A DNA stretch of 64,000 nucleotides from Sphingomicrobium flavum (lineage in GTDB: Bacteria; Pseudomonadota; Alphaproteobacteria; Sphingomonadales; Sphingomonadaceae): the NCBI RefSeq assembly GCF_024721605.1, contig NZ_CP102630.1:1240001-1304000 (forward strand), given 5' to 3'. The notes beneath the pieces are model-generated. The model ran no database searches. It was not told the origin of the DNA and was given only the letters and a program-made list of their open reading frames with translations. Shown piece after piece: positions 29,932 to 38,376 of this stretch. The position numbers were made by a program, and so were the translations under genes. Every line of letters begins with the position of its first letter. Within the stretch, counting starts at the first letter, position 1.

Positions 29932-31253
29932 TGGCTGACGGGGCGCGCTCGTCCCATCCTGCGGTGCAGGCCGAGCTCGACCGGCTGATGGCGCTCGGCA
30001 TGGGCGGCGATGTGCTTGGGCTGGAGCGGATCGAGGAGCTGTGCGAGCGGCTCGGGCGTCCGCAGGATCGCTTAGCCCCCGTCTTCCATGTCGCCGGGAC
30101 CAACGGCAAGGGCTCCACCATTGCCTTCCTGCGCGCCATGCTCGAGGCTTCGGGCCAAAGCGTCCATGTCTTCACCTCCCCCCACCTCGTGCGCTTCAAC
30201 GAGCGCATCCGGCTGGCCGGTAGCCTGATCGAGGATGAGGCGCTGGCCCCATTGTTGGCCGAAGTGATCGACGCGGCGCAGGGCATGAAGGTCAGCTTTT
30301 TCGAGGCGACCACTGCCGCCGCCTTCCTCGCTTTTGCGCGCACGCCGGCCAATGCCTGCCTCATTGAAGTGGGGCTTGGCGGGCGGCTCGATGCCACCAA
30401 TATCGTCCAGCCTGTCATGACGGGCATCGCCGCGCTTGGCATGGATCATATGCATTTTCTGGGCGACACGCTGGCCGCCATTGCGGGCGAGAAAACGGGG
30501 ATCGCTAAGCCGGGTGTGCCGCTGGTGACGCACGATTATCCGGCCGATGCCGATGCTGTCATCGACGCGAAGGCGCGGGCGCTGGGCGTCAATCGCCTGA
30601 AGCGTGGACGCGACTGGAAGATCGAGGCGGATGGCGACGGCCTGCTTTACCGCGACGAGAAGGGCGAATTGGCGCTGCCCCGGCCCAGCCTGCCCGGCAT
30701 GCACCAGGCCGCCAATGCCGGCCTTGCCGTGGCCATGCTGCGCCACCAGCAGGCGATCGAGGCCGAGCGCTTCGCCGAAAGCATCGCCGCTGCAAACTGG
30801 CCAGCCCGCCTCCAGCAGCTGCCCGAGGGCGACCTGACGCGGCTGTTGCCCGACGGGGTGCCGGTGCGGATCGACGGCGCGCACAATCGCAATGCCGCCG
30901 AAGCCGTCGCGGAGGCCCTCAAGGATGGCGGCCCGCTCACCCTTGTCACCGGCATCCTCAAGAACCGCGCTATGGAGGATGTGCTAGCGCCCTTCGCCGG
31001 GCAGGTGAAGCGCCTTCTCACCCTCCCCATTACCGGCCATGACCATCATGACCCCAAGGATCTGTGCGTTGCAGGAATGAAGCTGTTTGGCTTGGACAGC
31101 TGCGGCCCCAGCGATGATCCGCGCCAGGCATTCGAACGGATTGGCGATGCCTTACGCCGCGACGGTATCGCGCCGGGCGAACGGGTATTGGTCGTCGGTT
31201 CGCTTTATCTTGCGGGCCAGGTGCTCGAACAGAATGGCACGCCGCCGGCCTAG
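29931..31253 (+). CDS. folC: bifunctional folylpolyglutamate synthase / dihydrofolate synthase
   Basis: The 440-residue Mur-ligase-fold enzyme has the FolC signatures FHVAGTNGKGSTIAFLRAM (P-loop), VFTSPHLVRFNERIRL, LIEVGLGGRLDATNI, HMHFLGDTLAAIAGEKTGI and a C-terminal domain with RIDGAHNRNAAEAVAEAL. It adds glutamate to dihydropteroate and polyglutamylates folates. ATG 29931 overlaps the accD stop codon. Its 3' end overlaps the convergent gene at 31250 by four bases, leaving no room for a terminator. Confidence 0.95.
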   Translation: MADGARSSHPAVQAELDRLMALGMGGDVLGLERIEELCERLGRPQDRLAPVFHVAGTNGKGSTIAFLRAMLEASGQSVHVFTSPHLVRFNERIRLAGSLIEDEALAPLLAEVIDAAQGMKVSFFEATTAAAFLAFARTPANACLIEVGLGGRLDATNIVQPVMTGIAALGMDHMHFLGDTLAAIAGEKTGIAKPGVPLVTHDYPADADAVIDAKARALGVNRLKRGRDWKIEADGDGLLYRDEKGELALPRPSLPGMHQAANAGLAVAMLRHQQAIEAERFAESIAAANWPARLQQLPEGDLTRLLPDGVPVRIDGAHNRNAAEAVAEALKDGGPLTLVTGILKNRAMEDVLAPFAGQVKRLLTLPITGHDHHDPKDLCVAGMKLFGLDSCGPSDDPRQAFERIGDALRRDGIAPGERVLVVGSLYLAGQVLEQNGTPPA

Positions 31254-31993
31254 GCGCGCAACTCGGCCAACTTGTCCATCGCCCAGCCATACATGCCGGG
31301 ATCCTGCTTGCGCATCTGTTTGCCGCCATGGCGCAGGCGTTGTTCGACCTCGGTCAGTTGCAGTTCGGCCTCCTTGTCGCGCCCCATGTCGAGCAGCAGC
31401 CCGGCATAGCGGCAGCGCACCTCATCGCCTGGCATGCGGGTGACGAGATCGGCATAGAGCGCCCGCGCCTCCTCCTGGCGATCGCAATCGGCAAGGATGC
31501 GCGCGCGCAGCATGTTCACCCGGTCGCGCTCGGCGGTGACATTGGGCAGGTCGATGGCGTCGAGCGCCTCCAGCGCCTCTTCGTTACGGTCTGCCAGATA
31601 GAGGCAGCGGGCAAAGCGCTCCCCCGATTTGGCCGCCGATGGCGAGCGGGCGATGACTTCGCGGTAGAGCGGGATCGCTTCGCCATGTCGCCCGGCATCG
31701 AACAGCGCGTCGGCCAGCCTGGCGCGGTTGGCGACCGTGTCGGCCATGTCGAGCTGAGCCTGTGCGTCGCGCACGTCGCGTTCGGGATCGATCGCCTTGC
31801 GGATCGCACCGCCCGCCGCCTGGGCGCGGCGATCATGTTTCAGCCGCGGCAGGATTTCGACGATGAAATAGGCCGCCGCGCTGATTCCCGGCGCGATCAG
31901 CAAGGGAAAGATCCAGAACTGCTTGGTCCCCTGCTTGACCACATCGACGATGCAGAAGACCTGGATGATGCCGATGAGGATGAAGAAACCCAT
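31250..31993 (-). CDS. membrane-anchored TPR protein
   Basis: The 247-residue protein has two N-terminal membrane helices (FILIGIIQVFCIVDVV and FWIFPLLIAPGISAAAYFIVEIL), with the short loop QGTKQ between them, followed by a cytosolic region of about four TPR-like helical pairs (ARLADALFDAGRHGEAIPLYREVI, ARCLYLADRNEEALEALDAI, RILADCDRQEEARALYADLV, GLLLDMGRDKEAELQLTEVE). The C-terminus KQDPGMYGWAMDKLAELRA is typical of a Sphingomonad family I cannot name. TPR proteins act as scaffolds; the partner is unknown. It is probably co-transcribed after the transporter gene at 32008. Confidence 0.75.
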   Translation of the reverse strand: MGFFILIGIIQVFCIVDVVKQGTKQFWIFPLLIAPGISAAAYFIVEILPRLKHDRRAQAAGGAIRKAIDPERDVRDAQAQLDMADTVANRARLADALFDAGRHGEAIPLYREVIARSPSAAKSGERFARCLYLADRNEEALEALDAIDLPNVTAERDRVNMLRARILADCDRQEEARALYADLVTRMPGDEVRCRYAGLLLDMGRDKEAELQLTEVEQRLRHGGKQMRKQDPGMYGWAMDKLAELRA

Positions 31994-32007
31994 GGCCTGC
32001 CCCCGCC

Positions 32008-33381
32008 CTAGCCTTGCGTTTTGGGCTCGGTAGGCGCGGTCGGGTCTTCATTGGTCACATCGCCAGCGCCTTCCTTTCCTGCGCTGCCGATCGAGCTGTC
32101 GACCAGCCCGAAATGCATCAATGCCCAGAAGAGCAGGATGCCGGGCACCGCGATGGCGGTGGTGAGCAGGTAGAAGTTCACATAGCCCATGCCCTCGATC
32201 AGCGAGCCCGCGGTCGTGCCCGTCAGCACGCGACCCACGATCGAGGCCGCCGCGCTGATCAGCGCATATTGCGATGCGGTGAAGCGCAGGTCGCACAGCG
32301 CCGAGAAGTAGGCGACGACACAGACGCCGCCTGCGCCTGAAGCGAGATTTTCAAAGCCGATGGCCGCGGCCATGCCGAGGTTGGAATCGCCCGCCGCCGC
32401 CAACAGCGCGAAGCTGAAGTTGGAGACCGCCATCAGGATGAGGCACCACATCACCGACTTTTTCAATCCCAGTTTGGAATACATCCAGCCGCCGATGAAG
32501 ATGCCGATCAGATAGGCCCAGAAGCCGACCCCGACGTCGTAAATCGCGATTTCGTCATTTGAGAAGCCAAGATCCTCGAACAACAGGCGGAAGGTAAGAT
32601 TGGCGAGTGTATCGCCAATCTTGTGCATCAGGATGAAGAGCAGGACGAGGAAGGCGCCGCGACGATTGAAGAATTCAACGAAGGGCCGCCACACTGCTGC
32701 GATGACCTTTTTCACCCCGCCGCCCGAGGCGATTTCCTTGTGGCGCTTGGGTTCGCCCATCACCAGCGCGGTGATCATGGCGGGCAAGGCGATCAGGGCG
32801 CAGGCCATATAGGCCGCTTCCCAACCATAACGCGCGGCCACGACCAGCGCGATTGCGCCCGCCCCTGCCGAACCGATGCGCCAGCCATATTGCACCATGC
32901 CCGAACCGGCGCCGAGCTGGCGCGGCTCCAATATCTCGATGCGATAGGCATCGATGATGATGTCGAATGAGGCGCCCGCAATGCCGACCAATATGGCGGC
33001 CGTCACGACGCCCTGTATGCCATCGGCAGGATCGACCAATGCCAGATTCACGACCGCAGCCATGACGAACAGGCCCAGCACCAGCATCCAGCTGACGCGG
33101 TGGCCCAGACGGCCGATGATCGGCAGCGTGATGCCGTCGATGATCCAGGCCCACAGCCATTTGAAATTATAGGCGAGGAAGACCAGCGCAAAAGCGGTGA
33201 TGGTCGATTTCTCGATATTGTCTTGCGCCAGACGGGTGGTCAGCGTGGCGCCGATCATCGCATAGGGAAAGCCCGACGACATGCCCAGGAACAGCGCCGC
33301 AAGCGGCCCGGCTTCCAGATAGGGGCGCATGCCCGCGGGCAGAGAATCTCGCCAGCTCGCGCCCTGAGTCGCCGTTGTCAT
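32008..33381 (-). CDS. AmpG-like MFS transporter
   Basis: The 457-residue protein has about 12 membrane helices. The first (LAALFLGMSSGFPYAMIGATL) and the following KSTITAFALVFLAYNFKWLWAWIID resemble the AmpG/PAT branch of the major facilitator family, in which the motif LxGFxSGLP-like stretch precedes helix 2. AmpG imports anhydro-muropeptides released during wall turnover. ATG 33381 lies six bases after GGAGGG. The presence of LD-carboxypeptidase and Mpl elsewhere in the window fits a murein-recycling role, but peptide or acetyl-CoA transporters of the same branch cannot be excluded. The C-terminal ~30 residues are acidic and cytosolic. Confidence 0.78.
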   Translation of the reverse strand: MTTATQGASWRDSLPAGMRPYLEAGPLAALFLGMSSGFPYAMIGATLTTRLAQDNIEKSTITAFALVFLAYNFKWLWAWIIDGITLPIIGRLGHRVSWMLVLGLFVMAAVVNLALVDPADGIQGVVTAAILVGIAGASFDIIIDAYRIEILEPRQLGAGSGMVQYGWRIGSAGAGAIALVVAARYGWEAAYMACALIALPAMITALVMGEPKRHKEIASGGGVKKVIAAVWRPFVEFFNRRGAFLVLLFILMHKIGDTLANLTFRLLFEDLGFSNDEIAIYDVGVGFWAYLIGIFIGGWMYSKLGLKKSVMWCLILMAVSNFSFALLAAAGDSNLGMAAAIGFENLASGAGGVCVVAYFSALCDLRFTASQYALISAAASIVGRVLTGTTAGSLIEGMGYVNFYLLTTAIAVPGILLFWALMHFGLVDSSIGSAGKEGAGDVTNEDPTAPTEPKTQG

Positions 33382-33452
33382 GTTTGCCCTCCGCCTTGAT
33401 TGATGCGCCACGCTAGCAGCTTCGGCGCGTGGGGAAAGGGGGAGAATGGAGA

Positions 33453-33878
33453 TCAGGCCGGCGTGTAGAGCGTCATTCCGGCAGGCGGCTCGACCGTGTC
33501 GCCAGCGATGATGCGGTCGACCGCATCGATGGCGTCCTTCAGCTGGCGATCGCTATAGGGTTTGGCGAGCGAGCCGATGGCGTATGCCGAACATTCATTG
33601 GGTGGATTGCCCGTGGCAAAGAGGACAGGCACGCCGAGCGAATGTGCGACCTTGGCGACGTCGATGCCGGTACGCTCGCCGGACAGGCGGATATCGCTGA
33701 GAAGCAGGTCGACTTCATGGGCTTCCAGGTCGGCCACGGCGTCGGAATAGTTGTCGCGCGTGCCGACCACATCATAGCCCAGCTTGGAAAGTCGTTGCTC
33801 ATTGTCGAAGGCGACTAGCGGCTCATCCTCGACGATAAGGATCGTTTTGATGAGACGCTTTTTCTTTCCGAACAGCAA
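33453..33878 (-). CDS. single-domain response regulator
   Basis: The 141-residue protein is a lone receiver domain: KTILIVEDEPLVAFDNE supplies the acidic pair, LLLSDIRLSG the phospho-acceptor Asp, FATGNPP the conserved Thr position and LAKPYSDRQL the Lys. The basic N-terminus (MLFGKKKRLIK) and the order EDEPLVA are typical of Alphaproteobacterial stand-alone receivers that act in stress phosphorelays. I read it from TTG 33878, since no ATG fits; the ribosome binding site is weak. It starts 23 bases from the divergent rluB start, so both promoters overlap. No kinase gene is adjacent. Confidence 0.85.
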   Translation of the reverse strand: MLFGKKKRLIKTILIVEDEPLVAFDNEQRLSKLGYDVVGTRDNYSDAVADLEAHEVDLLLSDIRLSGERTGIDVAKVAHSLGVPVLFATGNPPNECSAYAIGSLAKPYSDRQLKDAIDAVDRIIAGDTVEPPAGMTLYTPA

Positions 33879-33901
33879 TGGAGCACCTATGAGCCAGACC
33901 C

Positions 33902-34717
33902 GTGACACAGCATAAGCGCCAGAAAGGCCCGCGTGGTTCCCGCGCCAGGCCCGGATTTCCGAAAAAAACGCGTGGTCCAAAGCCAGGGCCGGCGCGCGAG
34001 GACGGACCACAACGTATCGCCAAGCTGCTGGCGCGCGCGGGCGTCGCCTCGCGCCGCGAAGTCGAACGGATGATCGAGGATGGCCGGATCGCCATCGACG
34101 GCGTGAAGGTGGGAACTCCCGCAACGCTGCTCGAAAGCGTCAAGGGCATCACCGTCGACGGCAAGCCGGTCGAAAAACCCAAGGCTACCAGGCTCTATTG
34201 CTTCTATAAGCCCAATCTCACGCTGACGGCGGAGCGCGATCCGAGCGGGCGCAAGACCATCTATGACGTGATGCCAAAGGGGCTGCCACGCCTGATGCCG
34301 ATCGGTCGGCTGGACTTCAACACCGAAGGCCTGTTGCTGATGACCAATGATGGCGAATTCAAACGGCAGATGGAATTGCCCTCCACCGGCGTGGTGCGCT
34401 GCTATCGCGCCCGTGCCTTTGGCGATGTGACGCAGGAACAATTGGAAGCGCTGGCCGAGGGCGTCACGATCGATGGCATGCGTTACGGCCCCATCGATGC
34501 CAATATGGAGCGCAGCAGCGGGCGCAACAAATGGATCGAGATGAAGCTGACCGAAGGCAAGAATCGCGAAGTGCGCAATGTGCTGGCGCATCTCGGGCTT
34601 CAGGTCTCGCGCCTCATCCGCACCCATTACGGATCGTTCGAACTGGGCGGGTTGAAACCCGGGCAGATTGGCGAGATCGACCGCAACGACCTGTTCCACT
34701 TCCGGAAGATCCTGTGA
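33902..34717 (+). CDS. rluB: 23S rRNA pseudouridine synthase, RsuA/RluB family
   Basis: The 271-residue protein starts at GTG 33902 with a basic, disordered N-terminus, followed by an S4 RNA-binding domain (PQRIAKLLARAGVASRREVERMIEDGRI) and the pseudouridine synthase domain. The catalytic aspartate lies in IGRLDFNTEGLLL, and KNREVRNVLAHLGLQVSRLIRTHYG is the family's conserved C-terminal motif. It isomerises a specific uridine in 23S rRNA (RluB) or less likely 16S rRNA (RsuA). rsmD follows with a four-base overlap, giving an rRNA-modification pair. Confidence 0.93.
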   Translation: MTQHKRQKGPRGSRARPGFPKKTRGPKPGPAREDGPQRIAKLLARAGVASRREVERMIEDGRIAIDGVKVGTPATLLESVKGITVDGKPVEKPKATRLYCFYKPNLTLTAERDPSGRKTIYDVMPKGLPRLMPIGRLDFNTEGLLLMTNDGEFKRQMELPSTGVVRCYRARAFGDVTQEQLEALAEGVTIDGMRYGPIDANMERSSGRNKWIEMKLTEGKNREVRNVLAHLGLQVSRLIRTHYGSFELGGLKPGQIGEIDRNDLFHFRKIL

Positions 34718-35262
34718 GGGTCATTGCCGGGCAGTATCGCGGTCGGACCCTGGCCGCGCCCGAGGGCCGCTCCACCCGTCCTACCGCAGATCGCACCCGC
34801 GAAACGCTCTTTTCCATGCTGGTCAGCCGGATCGGCGCGCTGGGCGAATTATGGGTAGCCGATCTGTATGCAGGATCGGGCGCACTAGGCATCGAGGCGC
34901 TGTCGCGCGGGGCCGCCAAGGCTGTATTCGTGGAAAATGACCGCGCTGCATTGAGCGCGATCCGCGCCAATCTCGACACGCTGGGCCTTGCCCATCTGGC
35001 AGATGTGCGCGGCCTGTCGGCGGCTAGCCTGCCGCCGCCATCGCCGCGACCCTTCGACCTGATCTTCGCCGATCCGCCTTATGCGTCGGGCAGCGGCAGC
35101 GCGGCGGTGGCCGAGGTCGCGCGGGCGGGATGGCTGGCGCCCGGAGGCTGGATGGCAGTGGAAACCGATGCCAAGGAAGCGACCGATCCCGGCCCCTTCA
35201 GCCTTGAAGTCGACCGCAAGGTTGGCCGAGCACGCATCACCCTGCTCAGCCGCCCGGCTTAG
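34714..35262 (+). CDS. rsmD: 16S rRNA (guanine-966-N2)-methyltransferase
   Basis: The 182-residue protein starts at GTG 34714, inside the rluB stop codon. It has VIAGQYRGRTLAAPEG, the RsmD marker TRPTADRTRETLFSML, SAM-binding motif I as VADLYAGSGALGIEALSRGA and the catalytic FADPPYASG motif. It methylates G966 of 16S rRNA during small-subunit assembly. The overlap with rluB shows co-translation. The opposite-strand neighbour ends two bases after its stop codon. Confidence 0.95.
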   Translation: MRVIAGQYRGRTLAAPEGRSTRPTADRTRETLFSMLVSRIGALGELWVADLYAGSGALGIEALSRGAAKAVFVENDRAALSAIRANLDTLGLAHLADVRGLSAASLPPPSPRPFDLIFADPPYASGSGSAAVAEVARAGWLAPGGWMAVETDAKEATDPGPFSLEVDRKVGRARITLLSRPA

Positions 35263-35264
35263 AG

Positions 35265-35687
35265 CTATTCCTCGTCGTTATCCTCGCGGCGCTTCTTGGC
35301 TTCTTCAAATTCCGCCATCAGACGCTTGCCGATAGCCGAGGCCGCTGCTGCGCCCGCCAGCTTCAGCGCGGCCTTGGAACCGCTGCTGGTCCCGCGCGCG
35401 CTCGTGACTTTTTTCTCGGCCAATGCCCCCACGGCAGCAACCGCGCCGGCAGCGACCAGGTCCGCAACCAAGGGATGATCGACCAGGCTGGCAATCGATT
35501 CCAGCCGATCGTCCTTCTTCTTGCCCTTCTTGTCCTTGGGTGCGTCCATCGGTTCGGCGATGCGGACCTTCTTGGCCTTTTCGACCGGCTTATCCTTCTT
35601 GGCTTTCTTGCTCTTCTTGGGCTTCACTGCCTTGGCTGCCTTGGCCTTGGCCAAGGCCTCGCCATCCTTCTTCGCCTTTTTCGCCAT
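35265..35687 (-). CDS. lysine-rich N-terminal protein of unknown function
   Basis: The 140-residue protein has a very basic, Lys/Ala-rich first half (AKKAKKDGEALAKAKAAKAV, KKSKKAKKDKPVEKAKK) like histone-H1-type tails, then a more ordered half with LESIASLVDHPLVADLVAAGAVAAVGALAEKK and an Ala/Gly helix before an acidic end. Nucleic-acid or nucleoid binding is plausible for the tail. AAGGAG lies six bases before ATG 35687 and overlaps the end of the SRAP gene region, so the two are probably one transcript. Confidence 0.65.
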   Translation of the reverse strand: MAKKAKKDGEALAKAKAAKAVKPKKSKKAKKDKPVEKAKKVRIAEPMDAPKDKKGKKKDDRLESIASLVDHPLVADLVAAGAVAAVGALAEKKVTSARGTSSGSKAALKLAGAAAASAIGKRLMAEFEEAKKRREDNDEE

Positions 35688-35690
35688 CAC

Positions 35691-36287
35691 CTACTCCTTT
35701 TCAAATTCGATCATATCATCATCGGGGAAGGGGCGCGCCAGCTGCGTCGCCTCCTCAAGATCGGCGCCCAGCCAGCGGTCGTGATCCGAGGCCTTGAGCA
35801 TCACCGGCATCGCCTTGGGGTGGACGCGGCCGACGGTCTCGTTGGGGGCGCAGGTCAGGAAGGCCATGTAGTTGGCCTCCTCGCCCGGCCGCCAGATGCC
35901 GGCGAAGGCAAACGGCTGCTCGCCTTCAAGCCCGAACCAATGTTTGACCTTGCGGCCCGTATCGGGATCGGCCTCGGCGCTCCATTCGCAAAAGCGGGTG
36001 ACGGGCACCAGGCAGCGCCGCGCCGGATTGGCCAGCGCCGAACGCCAGAAGGGCGATGCCAGGTTGCGTACATTGGTGACCGGCCTGCCCTTGGCCGCCT
36101 GCGGCCCGGGAAAGCCCCAGATCATTTCTTCCAGATGCAGTCCCTCCCCCTCGCGGCGCAGGATCGGCGCGGCGCGATTGGGGTAGATGGCATCGTAGCT
36201 CGGCAGGTTGGAGCGATCGCCCGCAAATCCGCCGAACAGTTTCTTCATCGCATCGACCGATGCGGCCATCGTGTAGAGATTACAGAT
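35691..36287 (-). CDS. SOS-response-associated peptidase (SRAP/HMCES/YedK), apparent ATC start
   Basis: The 198-residue protein belongs to the family that covalently shields abasic sites in single-stranded DNA through its Cys2. Family motifs are present: SYDAIYPNRAAPILRR, EEMIWGFPG, NVRNLASPFWRSAL, RRCLVPVTRFCEWSA, and AMPVMLKASDHDRWL near the end. The first ATG (36269) would remove the N-terminal CNLY segment and has no ribosome binding site. Reading from ATC at 36287 restores M-C-N-L-Y-T, with GGAGGGGAG just upstream, and an in-frame TGA at 36305-36303 excludes any earlier start. I therefore annotate an ATC start. A sequencing error for ATG is the alternative. Confidence 0.85.
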   Translation of the reverse strand: MCNLYTMAASVDAMKKLFGGFAGDRSNLPSYDAIYPNRAAPILRREGEGLHLEEMIWGFPGPQAAKGRPVTNVRNLASPFWRSALANPARRCLVPVTRFCEWSAEADPDTGRKVKHWFGLEGEQPFAFAGIWRPGEEANYMAFLTCAPNETVGRVHPKAMPVMLKASDHDRWLGADLEEATQLARPFPDDDMIEFEKE

Positions 36288-36432
36288 AGCTCTCCCCTCC
36301 TCTCACCGTCGCAAATGCATCATTCCGGCGTAAAGCTGGAAAGTAACGATTAACCCTGCCCGATCGTTGCCGAACGTTCAGTTTGGGCGGCGCAGCAATG
36401 GCTTCAACGCGAAACGCACAAGGAGTTTTGAG

Positions 36433-36768
36433 ATGCGCAAACAGATGTTGATCGCCCTTTCCGCTGCCACGCTCACGGCCCCCATGGCCGCGATGCCGGC
36501 CTTTGCCGACCATGACCGCTACCAGCGCTACGAGCCGCGCTATTATAACGGCCCGGTGTGGCAGGACGATCGCGGCTATTATCGCTGCAAGCGGACCAAC
36601 GGCACGACCGGCATGCTGGTCGGTGCGGCCAGCGGCGCCCTGATCGGCCGCGCCATCGACACGCGCGGCGAGCGCGCCACGGGCACGATCATCGGCGCTG
36701 CCGTAGGCGCGCTGCTGGGCCGCGAAGTCGAAAAAGGGCTGAAGTCCAAGAAATATCGCTGCCGCTAA
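36433..36768 (+). CDS. exported glycine-zipper (2TM) protein
   Basis: The 111-residue protein has a signal peptide (MRKQMLIALSAATLTAPMAAMPAFA), an aromatic/charged middle (DRYQRYEPRYYNGPVWQDDRGYYRCK) and a glycine-zipper region (GMLVGAASGALIGRAIDTRG then GTIIGAAVGALLGREVEKG), as in Rickettsia 17-kDa-antigen-like outer-membrane proteins. The two cysteines may form a disulfide. AGGAG precedes the ATG. It stands alone; role probably in envelope structure. Confidence 0.8.
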   Translation: MRKQMLIALSAATLTAPMAAMPAFADHDRYQRYEPRYYNGPVWQDDRGYYRCKRTNGTTGMLVGAASGALIGRAIDTRGERATGTIIGAAVGALLGREVEKGLKSKKYRCR

Positions 36769-36837
36769 GCGTTCGGCCGGCGCCGCCGCCACAGTCCCCC
36801 AGACCCGATGGCGGCGTCGGCCACCCCAAATGACATG

Positions 36838-36871
36838 CTGTATTGACACAATAATACAGTAGGGATTATCT
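36838..36871 (+). promoter_or_regulatory. promoter with overlapping operator-like palindrome
   Basis: A perfect -35 TTGACA (36843-36848) and -10 TTATCT (36866-36871) are 17 bases apart. CTGTATT (36838-36844) and AATACAG (36853-36859) form a seven-base inverted repeat with an eight-base spacer across the -35. The TGTATT...AATACA arms resemble operators of GntR-family (YtrA-like) repressors; that assignment is a guess. Confidence 0.6.
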
Positions 36872-36902
36872 TCCCCGAATTCAACAGGGGGAGATTTGCC
36901 CG

Positions 36903-38057
36903 ATGTATAGTCAACAGGAACTGGACGATGCCGTCTCTGCCGGCGCCATCAACCAGGAATCCGCCAATGCGCTGCGCGCCTTCGTCGCCCAGCAGCGCCA
37001 GGCGCCCGCGGTGGATGAAGAACATTTCCGCCTGATCACCGGCTTCAACGATATCTTTGTCGCGCTGGCCAGCGGCATCCTTTTGTTCGCAATGGGCTGG
37101 ATCGGCCAGTCGGTCGGTGAAGCGATGGGATTTTATATCGGCGCCAGTACGCCTGAGCCCTGGGACAACGGCCCCTCGGCAGTAGCCGGCATCCTCGTCG
37201 CCGTTACCGCCTGGGGCCTGGCCAGCTATTTCACTGCCAAGCGGCGCATGGCGCTACCCTCCATCCTGCTGATGTTCGCCTTTGTCGGCGGCGTTGCCTT
37301 TGCCAGCGGCACCTTGCTCGCGCAGATCACCTTGTCGATGGTCGGCGACAATCCTGGCAATGAAGCTGCGCTGGTCGGCGGGATCGGTGCGGTCACCGGT
37401 CTGATCACGGCCGCCGGGGCATGGTTCCACTGGAAGCGTTTCCGCGTGCCCGTCACCGTCGCCGCAGGCGCGGCGGCCGTCGCCGGAATCGTCGTCTCGC
37501 TCGTGGCCGCTGCCGTCGGCGACAGTGTGACCGACAATGACCAAATGGAGACCATCATCCTGTCGACCGTGCTGGTCCTCGGTATCGCCATCTTCCTCTA
37601 CGCCATGCGCTGGGACATGAGCGATACCGGGCGCGTGACCCGGCGCAGCGACGTCGCCTTCTGGCTGCACCTGCTTGCCGCACCGATGATCGTGCATCCG
37701 ATCTTCACGCTGCTCGGCCTGAACGATGGCGACGCCACCATCACCGAGGGCTTTGTCGTGGTGTTGCTCTATGTCGCGCTCGGCATCGCCGCGCTGGCCA
37801 TCGATCGCCGCGCGCTGCTGGTGTCGGGGCTGGCCTATGTGATCTGGGCGCTGAGCGACCTGTTCGAGCAGTTTGGAGCGATCGAGCTCAATATCGCGCT
37901 GACCGCCTTGGTCATCGGTTCGGCCCTGCTGCTGCTGTCGGCCTTCTGGCACCAGTCGCGCGCCAAGGTGATCGGCATGCTGCCGCCGGGCCTGACCGCC
38001 AAGCTGCCGCATCAGCCGGCAGGGGTGAAAGCGCTCAATCCCGAACCAGGCGCATAA
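36903..38057 (+). CDS. DUF2157 family multi-span membrane protein
   Basis: The 384-residue protein starts with a soluble helical domain (MYSQQELDDAVSAGAINQESANALRAFVAQQ), the usual DUF2157 N-terminus that resembles a small DNA- or protein-binding helical module, then about ten membrane helices (for example NDIFVALASGILLFAMGWIG, PSILLMFAFVGGVAFASG, VTVAAGAAAVAGIVVSLVAAAV, ALTALVIGSALLLLSAFW). The function of the family is unknown. GGGGGAG lies nine bases before the ATG. The dedicated promoter with a palindrome over the -35 indicates repressor control. Downstream it converges with the DUF2794 gene, overlapping it by 23 bases. Confidence 0.8.
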   Translation: MYSQQELDDAVSAGAINQESANALRAFVAQQRQAPAVDEEHFRLITGFNDIFVALASGILLFAMGWIGQSVGEAMGFYIGASTPEPWDNGPSAVAGILVAVTAWGLASYFTAKRRMALPSILLMFAFVGGVAFASGTLLAQITLSMVGDNPGNEAALVGGIGAVTGLITAAGAWFHWKRFRVPVTVAAGAAAVAGIVVSLVAAAVGDSVTDNDQMETIILSTVLVLGIAIFLYAMRWDMSDTGRVTRRSDVAFWLHLLAAPMIVHPIFTLLGLNDGDATITEGFVVVLLYVALGIAALAIDRRALLVSGLAYVIWALSDLFEQFGAIELNIALTALVIGSALLLLSAFWHQSRAKVIGMLPPGLTAKLPHQPAGVKALNPEPGA

Positions 38058-38376
38058 GCCGCCGTTCGAGCGGGGCCAGGATTTGCGATAATTCATGGCC
38101 CCGCTTCAACGTCTGACCATGTTCTGAAATCAGTGCGAACGCCCCCTGCTTCCTTGCGAGCTGGGGGCGTTTTTCAATGATGATCTCGGGCCGTTCGGAG
38201 GCGCGGCGATAGGCCGCGAACATCGCTACGTCCGCATCCATGCGGATGGCGTAATCCTTCCAGTTCCCGGCCGCGACCATCCGGCCATAAAGATCCAGGA
38301 TGGCCATGAATTCCTTGCGTTCGAATGTTGCCGCAGGCTGCGCCCCTCGTTGCGGGAAGGGCGTCACCACGCTCAC
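38035..38376 (-). CDS. DUF2794 family protein
   Basis: The 113-residue protein matches DUF2794, a short Alphaproteobacterial family: FERKEFMAILDLYGRMVAAGNWKDYAIRM is the conserved core, followed by FAAYRRASERPEIIIEKRPQLARKQGAFALISEHGQTLKRGHELSQIL. Its function is not known. GTG 38376 overlaps the stop codon of cysE (GTGA), so the two are translated together; the same neighbourhood occurs in other members of the group as far as I know. The 3' end overlaps the convergent DUF2157 gene. Confidence 0.88.
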   Translation of the reverse strand: MSVVTPFPQRGAQPAATFERKEFMAILDLYGRMVAAGNWKDYAIRMDADVAMFAAYRRASERPEIIIEKRPQLARKQGAFALISEHGQTLKRGHELSQILAPLERRLMRLVRD

